Of a DNA stretch of 64,000 bases, positions 8,979-18,000 are shown piece by piece. Within the stretch, counting starts at the first letter, position 1, and each line of letters begins with the position of its first letter. Position numbers and translations under genes: made by a program. This DNA comes from DASTBU01 sp035711845 (GTDB taxonomy: Bacteria > Acidobacteriota > Vicinamibacteria > Vicinamibacterales > 2-12-FULL-66-21): contig DASTBU010000069.1 in assembly GCA_035711845.1 (NCBI GenBank), positions 1 through 64,000 on the forward strand. The letters run 5' to 3'. The notes beneath the pieces were generated by a model, which had not been told where the DNA came from, ran no database searches, and saw only the letters and a program-made list of their open reading frames with translations.

Positions 8979-10031
8979 CCAGCGCAAGACCACCGCGCCC
9001 ACCGTAAAGCCTGCCCCGACCGATGCGAGCAACACCAGATCTCCCCGCTTCAGCCGGCCATCCGCGACGGCATCGGCAAGCGCCAGCGGAATGGTCGCCG
9101 CTGTCGTATTGCCGAACCGCTCGAGATTGATGACGACTTTTGAATCGGGAAGCCCGAGCCGATCCGCCGCCGCCTGGATGATACGACGATTCGCCTGGTG
9201 CGAGACGAAGAGGTCCACCTGGGACGGGTCCAGGCCGCACTGATCCAGCACGCGGCGGCAGATCTCCTCGGTCTTGCGGACGGCGAACTTGAAAACGGTC
9301 TGGCCGTCCTGCTTCACGTAGTGCAGGCGCTTCTCCACCGTGTCGTGCGAGGCGGGCATCCGGCTGCCGCCGGCGGGCATGCACAGCGCCGGGCCGCCGC
9401 TCCCGTCGATCTCGTGGGCGAAGCCCATGATCCGGGGCTCCGATTGCGACGCCGGCGACACCACCACCGCCCCGGCGCCGTCCCCGAACAGCACGCACGT
9501 CGCCCGGTCCGTATAGTCGATGATGCTCGACATCACGTCGGCGCCTATGACGAGCGCATGCTCGTGCGCGCCGCCGGCCACCATCTGCATGCCGGTGGTC
9601 AGCGCATAGTTGAACCCGGAACAGGCCGCCCCGAGATCGAACCCCCAGGCGTGCCTGGCGCCAATCTTGTGCTGCAGCACGCAGGCCGTGCTCGGAAAAA
9701 TCGTATCGGGCGTCGTGGTGCCCACGACGATGAAGCCGATGTCGTCGGAGGTGAGACCCGCTTGTTCGATTGCCCCGAGCGCGGCCTCCTTGGCGAGATC
9801 CGACGTCGCGACGCCCGGATCGACAATGTGACGCTCGCGGATGCCGGTGCGCTGAAGGATCCACTCGTCGGTCGTCTGGACCATCGTCTCGAGATCCTGA
9901 TTGGTCAGGAGCCGAGGAGGAACGTAGGTTGCCAGGCCGCTGATCTTGACGGGGCGTAGACATATCCCCGGCGCGGGCCTCGTGCGTCGGGCGCCGGGCA
10001 ATTCTGTTGGGGGCGGTCCCTCACTCACCAC
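8970..10031 (-). CDS. fabH: 3-oxoacyl-ACP synthase III
   Basis: This enzyme condenses acyl-CoA with malonyl-ACP to begin fatty-acid synthesis in the cytoplasm. The catalytic triad motifs are visible: Cys in DLGAACSGFNYA, His in VSHQANRRI and Asn in NLERFGNTTAATIP. The frame from GTG 10031 gives 353 aa, about 25-30 more than usual; the conserved part begins at VKISGLATYVPP. Possible starts are GTG 10031/10028, overlapping the ruvB stop (translational coupling), or a TTG near 9990. It is the distal gene of the yebC-ruvCAB-fabH run, not a canonical fab cluster. Confidence 0.93.
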   Translation of the reverse strand: MVSEGPPPTELPGARRTRPAPGICLRPVKISGLATYVPPRLLTNQDLETMVQTTDEWILQRTGIRERHIVDPGVATSDLAKEAALGAIEQAGLTSDDIGFIVVGTTTPDTIFPSTACVLQHKIGARHAWGFDLGAACSGFNYALTTGMQMVAGGAHEHALVIGADVMSSIIDYTDRATCVLFGDGAGAVVVSPASQSEPRIMGFAHEIDGSGGPALCMPAGGSRMPASHDTVEKRLHYVKQDGQTVFKFAVRKTEEICRRVLDQCGLDPSQVDLFVSHQANRRIIQAAADRLGLPDSKVVINLERFGNTTAATIPLALADAVADGRLKRGDLVLLASVGAGFTVGAVVLRWSL

Positions 10032-11041
10032 AGACGATCCTTTCCAGGAGCGGCCAGGCCGAAGTACTCGTAGGCGCGAGCCGTGGCCACGCGACCGCGC
10101 GGTGTGCGATCCAGAAAACCGATTTGAATCAGGAACGGTTCGTAAATCTCCTCGATGGCATCTCGCTCCTCGCTCATCGCCGCGGCGAGGCTCCCGACCC
10201 CCACCGGACCACCGCCGAACTTGTCGATGATCGTCCGGAGCAGCCGGCGATCGATCTCGTCGAAGCCGTGCTCGTCCACCTCGAGGAGGAGCAGCGCCTT
10301 GTGCGCGACGTCGCTCGAGATCCGGCCGTCGGCGCGCACCTCGGCGTAATCGCGCACCCGGCGCAGGAGCCTGTTTGCGACCCGTGGTGTGCCGCGCGAC
10401 CGCTTCGCCAGTTCCCGCGCCGCCTCGTCGTCAATCGGCACGTTGAGAATCCGGGCGGAGCGGCGAACAATCTCGAGGATGTCCTGCTCGCCGTAGAAGT
10501 CCAGCCGGTGGACGATGCCGAACCGCGCGCGAAGAGGCGAGGTGAGGAGCCCCGTGCGGGTCGTCGCACCCACGAGGGTGAAACGCTGAACCGGCACCTT
10601 CACGGAGCGGGCCCCAGGCCCCTGCCCGATCATGATGTCCAGCTCGTAGTCCTCCATGGCGGGATAGAGGATCTCTTCAATCGCCGGCGCCATCCGGTGG
10701 ATCTCGTCGATGAACAGCACCTCGCGTTCCTGGAGATTGGTGAGCATCGCCGCAAGGTCGCCGGGCCTTTCGATGACCGGCCCAGCCGTAGGTCGGATCG
10801 GCACGCCAAGCTCGTTGGCGATCACGCAGGCGAGCGTGGTCTTGCCAAGCCCCGGCGGCCCGTACAGCAGCACGTGATCGAGCGCCTCGCGCCGCTGCTT
10901 CGCCGCAGCGATGGACACCTGCAGGTTCTCCCGAACGCGATCCTGGCCGATGTACTCGTTCAGCGTGCGAGGCCGGAGCCCGGCCTCGTACTGGACGTCT
11001 TCCTCGACACGAGCGGCAGTGACGAGACGATCGTCGGACAT
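10025..11041 (-). CDS. ruvB: Holliday junction helicase RuvB
   Basis: This 338-aa AAA+ motor drives branch migration of Holliday junctions with RuvA. It has Walker A GPPGLGKTTLA, Walker B LFIDEIHR, sensor GATTRTGLLTSPLRARFG and the C-terminal winged-helix domain ending in GRVATARAYEYFGL. Length and motif order are standard. Its start is separated from the ruvA stop by a 76-nt space filled by an inverted short-unit repeat, unusual inside this operon. It overlaps the fabH frame by 7 nt. Confidence 0.97.
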   Translation of the reverse strand: MSDDRLVTAARVEEDVQYEAGLRPRTLNEYIGQDRVRENLQVSIAAAKQRREALDHVLLYGPPGLGKTTLACVIANELGVPIRPTAGPVIERPGDLAAMLTNLQEREVLFIDEIHRMAPAIEEILYPAMEDYELDIMIGQGPGARSVKVPVQRFTLVGATTRTGLLTSPLRARFGIVHRLDFYGEQDILEIVRRSARILNVPIDDEAARELAKRSRGTPRVANRLLRRVRDYAEVRADGRISSDVAHKALLLLEVDEHGFDEIDRRLLRTIIDKFGGGPVGVGSLAAAMSEERDAIEEIYEPFLIQIGFLDRTPRGRVATARAYEYFGLAAPGKDRLW

Positions 11042-11045
11042 GTAT

Positions 11046-11112
11046 CAGAATGCTGAGTGCTGAATGCTGAATGCTGAATTGAATTCAGAATTCAGAACTC
11101 GGCATTCAGCAC
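11046..11112. repeat. Inverted GCTGAAT-unit array between ruvA and ruvB
   Basis: The left arm has ATGCTGAGTGCTGAATGCTG-type heptamers, and the right arm has the reverse complement (AATTCAGAATTCAG and GGCATTCAGCAC) around a GAATTC centre. The RNA of the ruv operon would carry a long hairpin just before ruvB. The same unit recurs at 33.15-33.31 kb. Confidence 0.8.
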
Positions 11113-11117
11113 TTACC

Positions 11118-11720
11118 CTAGCCTTTCATCAGTCGCCGCAGCGCATCCTTCAATACCTGCTCGAAACCGGCGTCGGGCGAGTGCGCGAGCGCCGTGTCGA
11201 GCGCCTTGTCGGCCGCGGGCCGCTGATAGCCGAGATTGATCAGCGCCGACAGCAGATCATCGCGCATTTCCTCGCGCGGCGAGGGCTCCGGCGCAGCCGG
11301 CCCTGTCGCCTGGAGCGCCGCGGGCAGGCGATCCTTCAGCTCGAGACCGATCCGCTCGGCCGTCTTCTTCCCGATGCCGGGGATCGCGGTCAGCCGTGCG
11401 ACGTCCTGCAGCCGGATCGCCGTGATCAATTCGCCCGGCTCGATTCCCGACAGCACCGCCAGCGCCAGCTTCGGGCCGATACCGCTGATCGCGATGAGCC
11501 GCTCGAAGACGTCGAGCTCGAGCTCGGTCGCGAACCCGAACAGCGCGATCGCCTCTTCGCGAACGTGCGTGTGAATCCGCAGCGACACGGCCGTCCCCGG
11601 ATCGCCGAGCCCGTAGAACGTCGACAGCGGCACCTGCACGTCGTAACCCACGCCTCCCACATCGAGAATCAGGCGATTCGGCGATTTGGCGTGAAGTGTG
11701 CCACGAAGGAGGGCGATCAT
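11118..11720 (-). CDS. ruvA: Holliday junction branch-migration protein RuvA
   Basis: This 200-aa protein binds four-way junctions as a tetramer and loads RuvB. The N-terminal OB-fold (MIALLRGTLHAKSPNRLILDVGGVGYDV), central helix-hairpin-helix pairs (ISGIGPKLALAVLSG and IPGIGKKTAERIGLELKDRL) and C-terminal three-helix domain (LINLGYQRPAADKALD) appear in family order. Length is normal. It is 104 nt downstream of ruvC on the same strand. Confidence 0.96.
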   Translation of the reverse strand: MIALLRGTLHAKSPNRLILDVGGVGYDVQVPLSTFYGLGDPGTAVSLRIHTHVREEAIALFGFATELELDVFERLIAISGIGPKLALAVLSGIEPGELITAIRLQDVARLTAIPGIGKKTAERIGLELKDRLPAALQATGPAAPEPSPREEMRDDLLSALINLGYQRPAADKALDTALAHSPDAGFEQVLKDALRRLMKG

Positions 11721-11824
11721 CGACTGGACTGTCTATTCGACTGCCAAGGCGGGCCGCTCGGTCGTCGCAGCCCGGATATCGCGAGCGAATTCAACGGGTA
11801 ATGCGTGATACTCCATGCACACGT

Positions 11825-12373
11825 TCACGATGAGGGCCGATAGTGGCGCCAGGACCGCGGTGTTCTCCGGTCGTGCGCGATCGGCGCCGGGAGCGCCACG
11901 CCGTTGGTAGCCGCGTGAAGGTGGCAGAGGGCCACGGCCAGCGCATCGGCCACATCGTGCGGGGCCGGCGGCGCGTCGAGACCGAGCAGCAGCTTGACCA
12001 TCTGCTGGACCTGGTGCTTCTCGGCACGACCGTACCCCACCACCGCACGCTTGATCTCGGCGGGGGCGTACTCGACGACCGGCAGCCCGGCTTCCGATGC
12101 GGCCAGCAGCGCCACACCCCGCGCATGCCCCAGCTTCAACGCGCTCCTGACGTTGCGCGCGTAGAAGATGTTCTCGATGGCCACGCAGTCCGGGCGGTGG
12201 TGCGAGAGCAGCGCCGCCAGCCCGGAGTGGATCGCCCTCAACTTGTCGGGGAATGCCGCGTTCGATGGACCGGCCAGCGAGCCGCAGATGACGAGCACGT
12301 GGCGGCCGCCGATGTGCTCGACGCAGCCATAGCCTGTGCGATCGGAGCCGGGATCGATTCCGAAAATCTTCAC
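11825..12373 (-). CDS. ruvC: Holliday junction resolvase RuvC
   Basis: This 182-aa endonuclease cleaves Holliday junctions symmetrically. The acidic active site is visible as D7 (FGIDPGSDRTG), E in VAIENIFYARN, and the D/D pair in HDVADALAVALCH. Its GTG start at 12373 overlaps the yebC stop by 4 nt (GTGA), so translation is probably coupled. Confidence 0.96.
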   Translation of the reverse strand: MKIFGIDPGSDRTGYGCVEHIGGRHVLVICGSLAGPSNAAFPDKLRAIHSGLAALLSHHRPDCVAIENIFYARNVRSALKLGHARGVALLAASEAGLPVVEYAPAEIKRAVVGYGRAEKHQVQQMVKLLLGLDAPPAPHDVADALAVALCHLHAATNGVALPAPIAHDRRTPRSWRHYRPSS

Positions 12374-13119
12374 GCCAACGAGGCCTCGATCTCCTTCTCC
12401 TCGATGTCGGCGTTCGACCAGACCTTCTTCGTGTCGTCGTGCTCCTCGACCGCCTCCATCAGCTTGACCATCTGCTGGGCCGGCCTGCCTTCGAGCTTGA
12501 CGTAGTTCTGCGGCAGCATCGCGATCTCCGCAGCTCCCGGCTCGAGCCCCAGCGCCCGGACCGCCTCCAGCACCTTCTGAAACGCGTCAGGCGTCGACAC
12601 GATCTCCCACGAGTCCCCATCGTCGCGCATGTCGTCGGCGCCGGCATCGAGGGCCGCTGCCATCAGCGTCTCCTCGTCCACCTTCGATTTCTCGATGACG
12701 ATGTAGCCTTTCTTGTCGAACATCCAGGCGACGCTGTTCTCGGCGGCGAGGTTGCCGCCGTATTTGGTGAGCAGGTGGCGCAGCTCGCCGACCGTGCGGT
12801 TCTTGTTGTCGGTCAGTGTCTCGATGATGAGCGCGGCCCCACCGGGGCCGTAGCCCTCGTAGGTGATCTCTTCGTACGAGACACCGGGAAGCTCGCCGGT
12901 CCCACGCTGAATCGCCCGCTTGATGTTGTCGGCCGGCATGTTGACCGACTTGGCTTCCGCGACGACCGTGCGGAGACGCGGGTTCGCGTCCGGATCGCCG
13001 CCACCGGCGCGGGCAGCCACCGTCAGCTCCTTGATGATCCGCGTGAACACCTTGCCGCGCTTGGCGTCCGCGGCTCCCTTTTTATGCTTGATCGTGTGCC
13101 ATTTCGAATGGCCGGACAT
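12370..13119 (-). CDS. yebC: YebC/PmpR-family DNA-binding regulator or translation factor
   Basis: This 249-aa protein opens with the family signature MSGHSKWHTIKHKKGAADAK and contains NMPADNIKRAIQRG and YEGYGPGGAALIIETLTDNKNRT, all diagnostic. YebC proteins were described as transcriptional regulators and more recently as factors helping ribosomes at proline-rich stalls. The length is standard. Immediate linkage to ruvC is common across bacteria. Confidence 0.96.
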   Translation of the reverse strand: MSGHSKWHTIKHKKGAADAKRGKVFTRIIKELTVAARAGGGDPDANPRLRTVVAEAKSVNMPADNIKRAIQRGTGELPGVSYEEITYEGYGPGGAALIIETLTDNKNRTVGELRHLLTKYGGNLAAENSVAWMFDKKGYIVIEKSKVDEETLMAAALDAGADDMRDDGDSWEIVSTPDAFQKVLEAVRALGLEPGAAEIAMLPQNYVKLEGRPAQQMVKLMEAVEEHDDTKKVWSNADIEEKEIEASLA

Positions 13120-13184
13120 GGCAGAACTCCAGACCTGGATCGAGGAAAAGACGCCTTAAACTATCACAAAATCGGGGGATCGTG

Positions 13185-14024
13185 TCACGCGCCGCCAGCC
13201 CCGGAAGAGGCCGCTCGTCTCAGCCCGAGCGACAGGCGCCGCGCCGAGCCCCGCTTCCGGGCGAGGATGATCCAGACATCCGCCCGCGGGTCCCAGGGCC
13301 CACCCTGATAGTCGCCGAGGACGGCTTCCACCGAGAAGCCGGCCCGCAACAACCGGCGCGCCATCTGCGGCACTGAGAGCGTGCGAAAGGTGAGCTCGAA
13401 CCGGTGGACGCGGCGCTCGCGTCCGCGCGATTCGACATACTCCTGATCGAAGTGCGTGAGCCCTCGTCGCGTGTCCTGCCGGACCGACTCGATCAACCTG
13501 ATCGCGGTGCCGCGTCCCTTCCGTCCCTTGAGGCTGACCCGGCGGCTGTACTCGCTCCAGCGCGGCAGATCGGGCACGAGATCGATCCCGAGCAGGCCGC
13601 CGGACCCGAGCACTCGGGCGATCGAGGTCAGCGTCGCCTGGAGATCCGACTCCCGGGTCAGCGACTGCAGCATGCCGTAGGGCGCCATCACGAGCTTGAA
13701 GCGGTGACGGACCCGGAAGGGAAGCGACCGAATGTCGCCGCGCACGAGCCGTGCGCGTCCGGCGAGTCCGGCCCGGTGCAGGCGCTGGCGTGCACGCGCC
13801 AGCATGGGCGCCGACCTGTCGATGCCGACGAGCGGAATGCCGGCCTTCACGAGCGGCACGGCGATTCGACCGGTGCCGCATCCGAGCTCGAGCACCGGCC
13901 CCTGCTGGGCCGCGGCAAGGCGTTGCCAGAACGCGATGTCCCGGCGCGCGACGGTCCGCGCGTTCTCCCAGTCGTAGAACGGCGCGTACTCATCCCAACC
14001 GCGCGAGCCGTCACGGACTGCCAA
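13185..14024 (-). CDS. Class I SAM-dependent methyltransferase
   Basis: This 279-aa protein, if started at TTG 14024 (8 nt after the upstream gene's stop), has the SAM-binding motif VLELGCGTGRIAVPL (motif I), then GIDRSAPMLARA, FKLVMAPYGMLQ and GSGGLLGIDLV as later Rossmann motifs. The frame extends upstream to 14231, but that part overlaps the neighbouring methyltransferase and has no family features. The substrate is unknown. It lies 65 nt upstream of yebC on the same strand. Confidence 0.8.
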   Translation of the reverse strand: MAVRDGSRGWDEYAPFYDWENARTVARRDIAFWQRLAAAQQGPVLELGCGTGRIAVPLVKAGIPLVGIDRSAPMLARARQRLHRAGLAGRARLVRGDIRSLPFRVRHRFKLVMAPYGMLQSLTRESDLQATLTSIARVLGSGGLLGIDLVPDLPRWSEYSRRVSLKGRKGRGTAIRLIESVRQDTRRGLTHFDQEYVESRGRERRVHRFELTFRTLSVPQMARRLLRAGFSVEAVLGDYQGGPWDPRADVWIILARKRGSARRLSLGLRRAASSGAGGA

Positions 14025-14029
14025 CAGCC

Positions 14030-14884
14030 CTACTTTCCAGCGGACTCGCTCACCGTCCCGACGGTCGCGAAGAGCATCGTGTTCTGGATCTCGACAAATG
14101 TCGCCCCGGCCTTCTCGGCATCGCGAGCATATTGCTCGATGGCCTTCTGGTAGTCCGCGCCCAGCCGCCGGAGAGCCCCGTCCTGCGCCTTGGCAATGGC
14201 CTCGTCGACCGCCGCACGCCGGGCCTCCCACAAGGTGGGCGGCGGCGATCCGAGGTGCGACACCGACACGGGGAAGAGGTGCACCGAGATGGGCTCGATG
14301 CCGTTTGCACCAAATACTCCGGGAATCAGCGGTCCAACCGCCGACGCCGGCGACTCGCCACGGCTCTCGGCCAGGCTGCCGAAGAACCGCCGACCGAGAT
14401 CGGCGGCAATCATCCCGCTCTCGACGGAGCTGAACCAGTAGCGCGCCGCGTTGTCGGGCTCCACGACGAGGACCCGCCCGCCCGGCTGCGTGACGCGCGC
14501 CAGCTCCGACACGGCGCGGCTCAGATCGCGGATGTGCTGGAGCACCGCCACGCAGAACGTCGAGTCGAACGTCCCATCCGCGAACGGGAGGTGACAGGCG
14601 TCAGCCGCCGCGTACAGCGCTCTTGCATTGATGCCTCGAGTGGCCACTGTCGCCGCCCGCAGGCGATCGACGACGAGATCGACGCCGACCATCTTCAGCT
14701 GCGACACGCGAAGACGCGCGAGGCTCACTTCGGCGGTGCCCATACCGCAGCCCACATCGAGGATGCTCTTCCCGGCCCGAGGGCGCAGCGTGTCCTCCAG
14801 AAACGACGTGAACGCGTCGTCCCACCAGTGCTCGCGAAGATGTTTGAGGGTCGTAGAGGTCAGCCCGTCCAGATCACGCGTCAT
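14030..14884 (-). CDS. Class I SAM-dependent methyltransferase with extra C-terminal domain
   Basis: This 284-aa protein carries SILDVGCGMGTAEVSLARL (motif I), MVGVDLVVDRL, a DSTFCVAVLQHI segment and GGRVLVVEPDN, the core of UbiE/Methyltransf_11-type enzymes. Residues ~150-284 form an additional helical region with no recognised motif. It almost abuts the second methyltransferase downstream (stop 14030, next start 14024), so the two are probably co-expressed. GGAG lies 14 nt before the ATG, a weak ribosome-binding site. Confidence 0.85.
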   Translation of the reverse strand: MTRDLDGLTSTTLKHLREHWWDDAFTSFLEDTLRPRAGKSILDVGCGMGTAEVSLARLRVSQLKMVGVDLVVDRLRAATVATRGINARALYAAADACHLPFADGTFDSTFCVAVLQHIRDLSRAVSELARVTQPGGRVLVVEPDNAARYWFSSVESGMIAADLGRRFFGSLAESRGESPASAVGPLIPGVFGANGIEPISVHLFPVSVSHLGSPPPTLWEARRAAVDEAIAKAQDGALRRLGADYQKAIEQYARDAEKAGATFVEIQNTMLFATVGTVSESAGK

Positions 14885-15083
14885 GCGGCTCAGGTCAGCT
14901 CCCGTTGGCCAACAGATTCATGTCGTGTGCGGACCGCTCGGCGATGGCGTGGAGCGGACGGCGGCGAACCGCACCGGCCCGCCGCCTTCTGGCGGCAGGC
15001 GCCCGCGGATTGTACCACGCCGCGATCGAAACGCAGGCTCGTCCCAGGGGTGACACCCCAGCAAGTTTTCCCGCGACATGTCT
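14885..15083. other. Divergent intergenic region
   Basis: No gene is supported between the methyltransferase start and the promoter of the small plus-strand gene. Nothing else was seen. Confidence 0.4.
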
Positions 15084-15112
15084 TGTCCATCACCTCTAAC
15101 TGGGCTACATTA
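15084..15112 (+). promoter_or_regulatory. Promoter for the small secreted protein, likely leaderless
   Basis: TTGTCC (15084-15089), 17-bp spacer, TACATT (15107-15112). The proposed start codon TTG 15122 is only 9 nt past the -10 box. Confidence 0.5.
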
Positions 15113-15121
15113 GGCGCGCAA

Positions 15122-15709
15122 TTGTCCAGCACGCCAGACCCAACGCCGGCGAGAACCGCCCAGCGGCTGGGGCCCTCCCAGCCGGGCGGGCGCGGGCGGG
15201 CTGCAGCCCGCATTGTCGGCTGTGCGCTCATCGGGTGCCTGAGCACGGTAGGAGAACCCGCTGCCACCACCTCCGGACATCAGCTGGAGCGATCGACCGA
15301 AACGCCCCATCCCGTCACGGCTCCGCAGCCGGGTGTGGTTGCGACCGGCACGGCGCTCGGCGCCAACGGCAGAGCGCTTCCTGGTGTGGTGGTCCTGCTG
15401 CGCCAGCTGGGGGATGGTCGCGAGGCTGGACGCGTCAGAGCTGATGCTGACGGGGCGTTCAGACTGGTCGCTCCGGCAGGCGAGGCCTTCCTGATCGAGC
15501 TGCACGCTGTGCAGGGCCGACTCCTGGCCGTGAGCGACCCGTTCGCGGTCGAAGACGGGGGGATCCGCTCGGTGGACGTGCGCCTCCGCGCGGAGGTCCC
15601 GGAGGTCACGCGTTTTTTCCGGAACGCCGCAACGACAGCCATACGCGTGGCCTCAGCTCGAGGCATCACCGCCATGGGGTCGAGCGGGCGGCCCGTGAGC
15701 CCGCAGTAG
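15122..15709 (+). CDS. Small carboxypeptidase-regulatory-like domain protein
   Basis: This 195-aa protein, if begun at TTG 15122, has a hydrophobic segment IVGCALIGCLSTVG near residues 30-43. A beta-sandwich resembling carboxypeptidase-regulatory repeats follows (GTALGANGRALPGVVVLL ... GRVRADADGAFRLVAPAG). The rest (~130-195) has no recognised motif. The start is uncertain: no ATG or good ribosome-binding site exists, but the promoter geometry favours a leaderless TTG. It precedes the O-antigen-ligase-like gene on the same strand. Function is unknown; export or membrane anchoring is inferred. Confidence 0.6.
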   Translation: MSSTPDPTPARTAQRLGPSQPGGRGRAAARIVGCALIGCLSTVGEPAATTSGHQLERSTETPHPVTAPQPGVVATGTALGANGRALPGVVVLLRQLGDGREAGRVRADADGAFRLVAPAGEAFLIELHAVQGRLLAVSDPFAVEDGGIRSVDVRLRAEVPEVTRFFRNAATTAIRVASARGITAMGSSGRPVSPQ

Positions 15710-15842
15710 CGGCTATGGCGAACAGCCGACGGATTCTGACAAGCTGACGGCCATCACTACCAGGGTCACTGCCGTCCGGAGCGATCGGCGAGAGCAGGGC
15801 TGGCGGGAGCAGTTCGCAGCCGTTGCCCTCGTCACGCTGCTG

Positions 15843-17159
15843 TTGTGGCCGCTTCTGGCCTTTGGGGGCGCGGCGGCGAGCACCGCGATCCCGTTCGGCG
15901 TGCTCTGTATGGCGCTCGCGGTTCTCACGAGGCCGCGAATCGAGGGCGCGCTCGACCGATCCCTTCTGCTGGTCACCGCTGCCGTTTTGCTTCAGCTCAT
16001 CCCCTTCCCCGGCGGCCTGAATCCATGGCCGCCTGCCGAGGCCGTGCGTGACGCGCTCGCGCTGACGCCAATCCCCGCCGAGTCGTGGCGCCCGCTCACA
16101 ATCAATGTACGGGACACAGCCTGGGCTGCATTCGAGGTGGCAGGCGCCGTCGCGCTGTTTCTCGTCGCCAGGGAACGTTTCCGCGTGCAGGGCGTGCGGC
16201 GCACGACCCGGGCGATTGCCGCCATCGGGTTCGGCGTTTCGTTGCTGGCGCTCGCTCAGGCGGCCACCGCCGGACACTCGATTTACTGGATCCCTCCGAC
16301 GGCGGCGGAGGGCCCGCTGCCGTTTGGCCCGTTTGCCAACCGGAATCACTTCGCGACGTGGACACTCATGGCCCTGCCTGTCTGTGCCGGTTACATCATC
16401 GCCCGCACTGGTGCCAGACCTGGGCCGGCAGGCCGGCCGAACCCCGTGGCGCCGGTCCCCGACCTGCGAGACGACCGCACGCTCTTGCTGGCGGTGGCGG
16501 TGATGACGATGGTCATCGCGTTGGTCCTGTCGCTGTCGTGGACGGCATCAATCGGGATGGTGATCGCCTCACTCGCGTCGTTGATACTCGTCAGGCGGTC
16601 GTTCCATCCCGGGCGGTGGCTCGCGCTGGTGGGCCTGCACCTCGTGCTCGCGGCGGTAGCGCTCGGGTGGGCAGGCATGCCAACCATCCGCGATCGCATT
16701 GCGGGCCCGGATAGAGGTTCCGCGTACCGGACGGCGATATGGCGGGAAGCCGTGCCGGTCGTCCGCGACTTCGCCGCAACCGGAACTGGCGCGGGAACGT
16801 TCGCGCTCGCCATGCGCGTGTACCAGCGGACCGATCGACACGTGTACTTCAACCAGGCACAGAATCACTACCTTCAGATCGCCGCCGAAGGCGGGCTGCT
16901 GGTCGGCCTGCCCTTCCTGCTTGCGACCGCGGCATTCGTGCGAACCGCCCGGGAGCGTCTTGCCGCCGATCGATCCGGCGTCTGGTGGATCCGCGTCGGC
17001 GCCGCCGGCGGACTCGCCGCGGTTGCAGTCCAGAGCATCTGGGAGACGGGCCTGACGATGACGGCAAACGCCGCGCTGGCAGCTGTTCTCGCCGCGTTGG
17101 TGGTGCACGAGCGTCTTGATTCGCTCCCGCATTCGCCGTGGTCTTCGCGATCGTCGTGA
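15843..17159 (+). CDS. O-antigen ligase/polymerase-like membrane protein
   Basis: This is a polytopic membrane protein of at least 438 aa with about ten hydrophobic helices. It contains motifs typical of the WaaL/Wzy family: PFGPFANRNHFATWTLMALP and, in the large periplasmic loop, TGAGTFALAMRVYQ ... NQAQNHYLQIAAEGGL. Such proteins join or polymerise glycan chains on undecaprenyl carriers in the periplasm. TTG 15843 falls inside the first hydrophobic segment; the frame is open upstream and QFAAVALVTLLLW belongs to the same helix, so the true start is probably further upstream at a non-ATG codon. No other glycan genes are adjacent. Confidence 0.8.
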   Translation: MWPLLAFGGAAASTAIPFGVLCMALAVLTRPRIEGALDRSLLLVTAAVLLQLIPFPGGLNPWPPAEAVRDALALTPIPAESWRPLTINVRDTAWAAFEVAGAVALFLVARERFRVQGVRRTTRAIAAIGFGVSLLALAQAATAGHSIYWIPPTAAEGPLPFGPFANRNHFATWTLMALPVCAGYIIARTGARPGPAGRPNPVAPVPDLRDDRTLLLAVAVMTMVIALVLSLSWTASIGMVIASLASLILVRRSFHPGRWLALVGLHLVLAAVALGWAGMPTIRDRIAGPDRGSAYRTAIWREAVPVVRDFAATGTGAGTFALAMRVYQRTDRHVYFNQAQNHYLQIAAEGGLLVGLPFLLATAAFVRTARERLAADRSGVWWIRVGAAGGLAAVAVQSIWETGLTMTANAALAAVLAALVVHERLDSLPHSPWSSRSS

Positions 17160-17332
17160 TCGGGCTCAGTGCTGCCTTCCATAAATCCGGTGACGCACAA
17201 GGGCGCTGAGCGCGCCTCGCAAGGCGCGAGGAGGGAGAATACCGGGAGTATTTGACCGACGGGCAACGCCGCGAGCCGGGGTCCCTGTACCATTGACGAG
17301 TCCCTTTCATGAATCAATGGAACGATGATTAG

Positions 17333-17429
17333 GGGCTGTGGTAGCTGCGGAAACTGCGTTCTGCGCGGTTTTGCAGGGAGTGTGTGGGCGCGTTCTGTGC
17401 GTCCACAGCTCCGGCAGCTTCCACAGCCC
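17333..17429. repeat. Hairpin with 18-nt arms
   Basis: GGGCTGTGGTAGCTGCGG (17333-17350) pairs with CCGGCAGCTTCCACAGCCC (17411-17429) with one mismatch and one bulge, enclosing a ~60-nt loop. Confidence 0.65.
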
Positions 17430-17480
17430 GGCGCTGCGGGGCTTTGTTGAGATAACAACGAGCTCGGCTGCCTCGCCGGC

Positions 17481-17720
17481 TCTGTCTCTGCAGTGCCGGA
17501 GCGGGCCTGTCGTCTCGGGCCTCCCGCTTCGCCCCACGGAGAAACATCCCCTCGCGGTGGCCTGACGATCCCGGCGGCGGCTCCGTTTTACTTCCTTCGC
17601 TGATCGCGTGGCTCAGCGGTCGGCCCGATCCGACAGGCCCGCTCCGGCAGCAACCCTGCACAGCTTCAACAGTTGCCAGCGAGGCGCCGACGCCCGCGCG
17701 GCGGCGGCACCGCGCGACGG
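17481..17720. repeat. Duplicated repeat unit, copy 1, with inverted ends
   Basis: It starts TCTGTCTCTGCAG then GCCGGAGCGGGCCTGTCG. About 150 bp on, it has the reverse complement CGACAGGCCCGCTCCGGC (17631-17648), so the core 17495-17648 has ~18-30-bp inverted ends. The internal sequence includes GGCCTGACGATCCCGGCGGC and TTCGCTGATCGCGTGGCTCA. Homology to copy 2 continues beyond the right end (GCACAGCTTCAACAGTTG). Confidence 0.75.
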
Positions 17721-18000
17721 ACGCCGTTGGAGCACACCGCGGCCGCGCGAAGCCGGAACGCGCCCGCAGCGATTCCCCGCGTCGACTCCCGTCCCTGTGA
17801 TCCGCGTCGCTGTCACAGCCGCCGGCGCATCTGTGCGCCTGGCGGATGTCGCCCTGATTGCTTCCTAGTCGACGCGGGAGCGGACGGGTCCGAGCGGAGG
17901 GCGCGTTCCCGGTGTGCGGAAGCCGGCGGCCCGGCGCGCGGCGCCGCCGCCGCGCGATCAGCGACAGCGAGCCACCACGCGCGATGCCGAACTGAAGGGC

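Noticed and set aside
13751..15121. Plus-strand gene reading into the small protein at 15.1 kb
   Set aside because: The frame is open for 650 codons, but everything before 15122 lies antisense to two clear methyltransferase genes and lacks motifs.
17333..17460. Integron attC site
   Set aside because: A hairpin exists and TAACAAC appears nearby, but the paired RYYYAAC/GTTRRRY boxes are not placed at the ends, and no integrase or cassette array is present.
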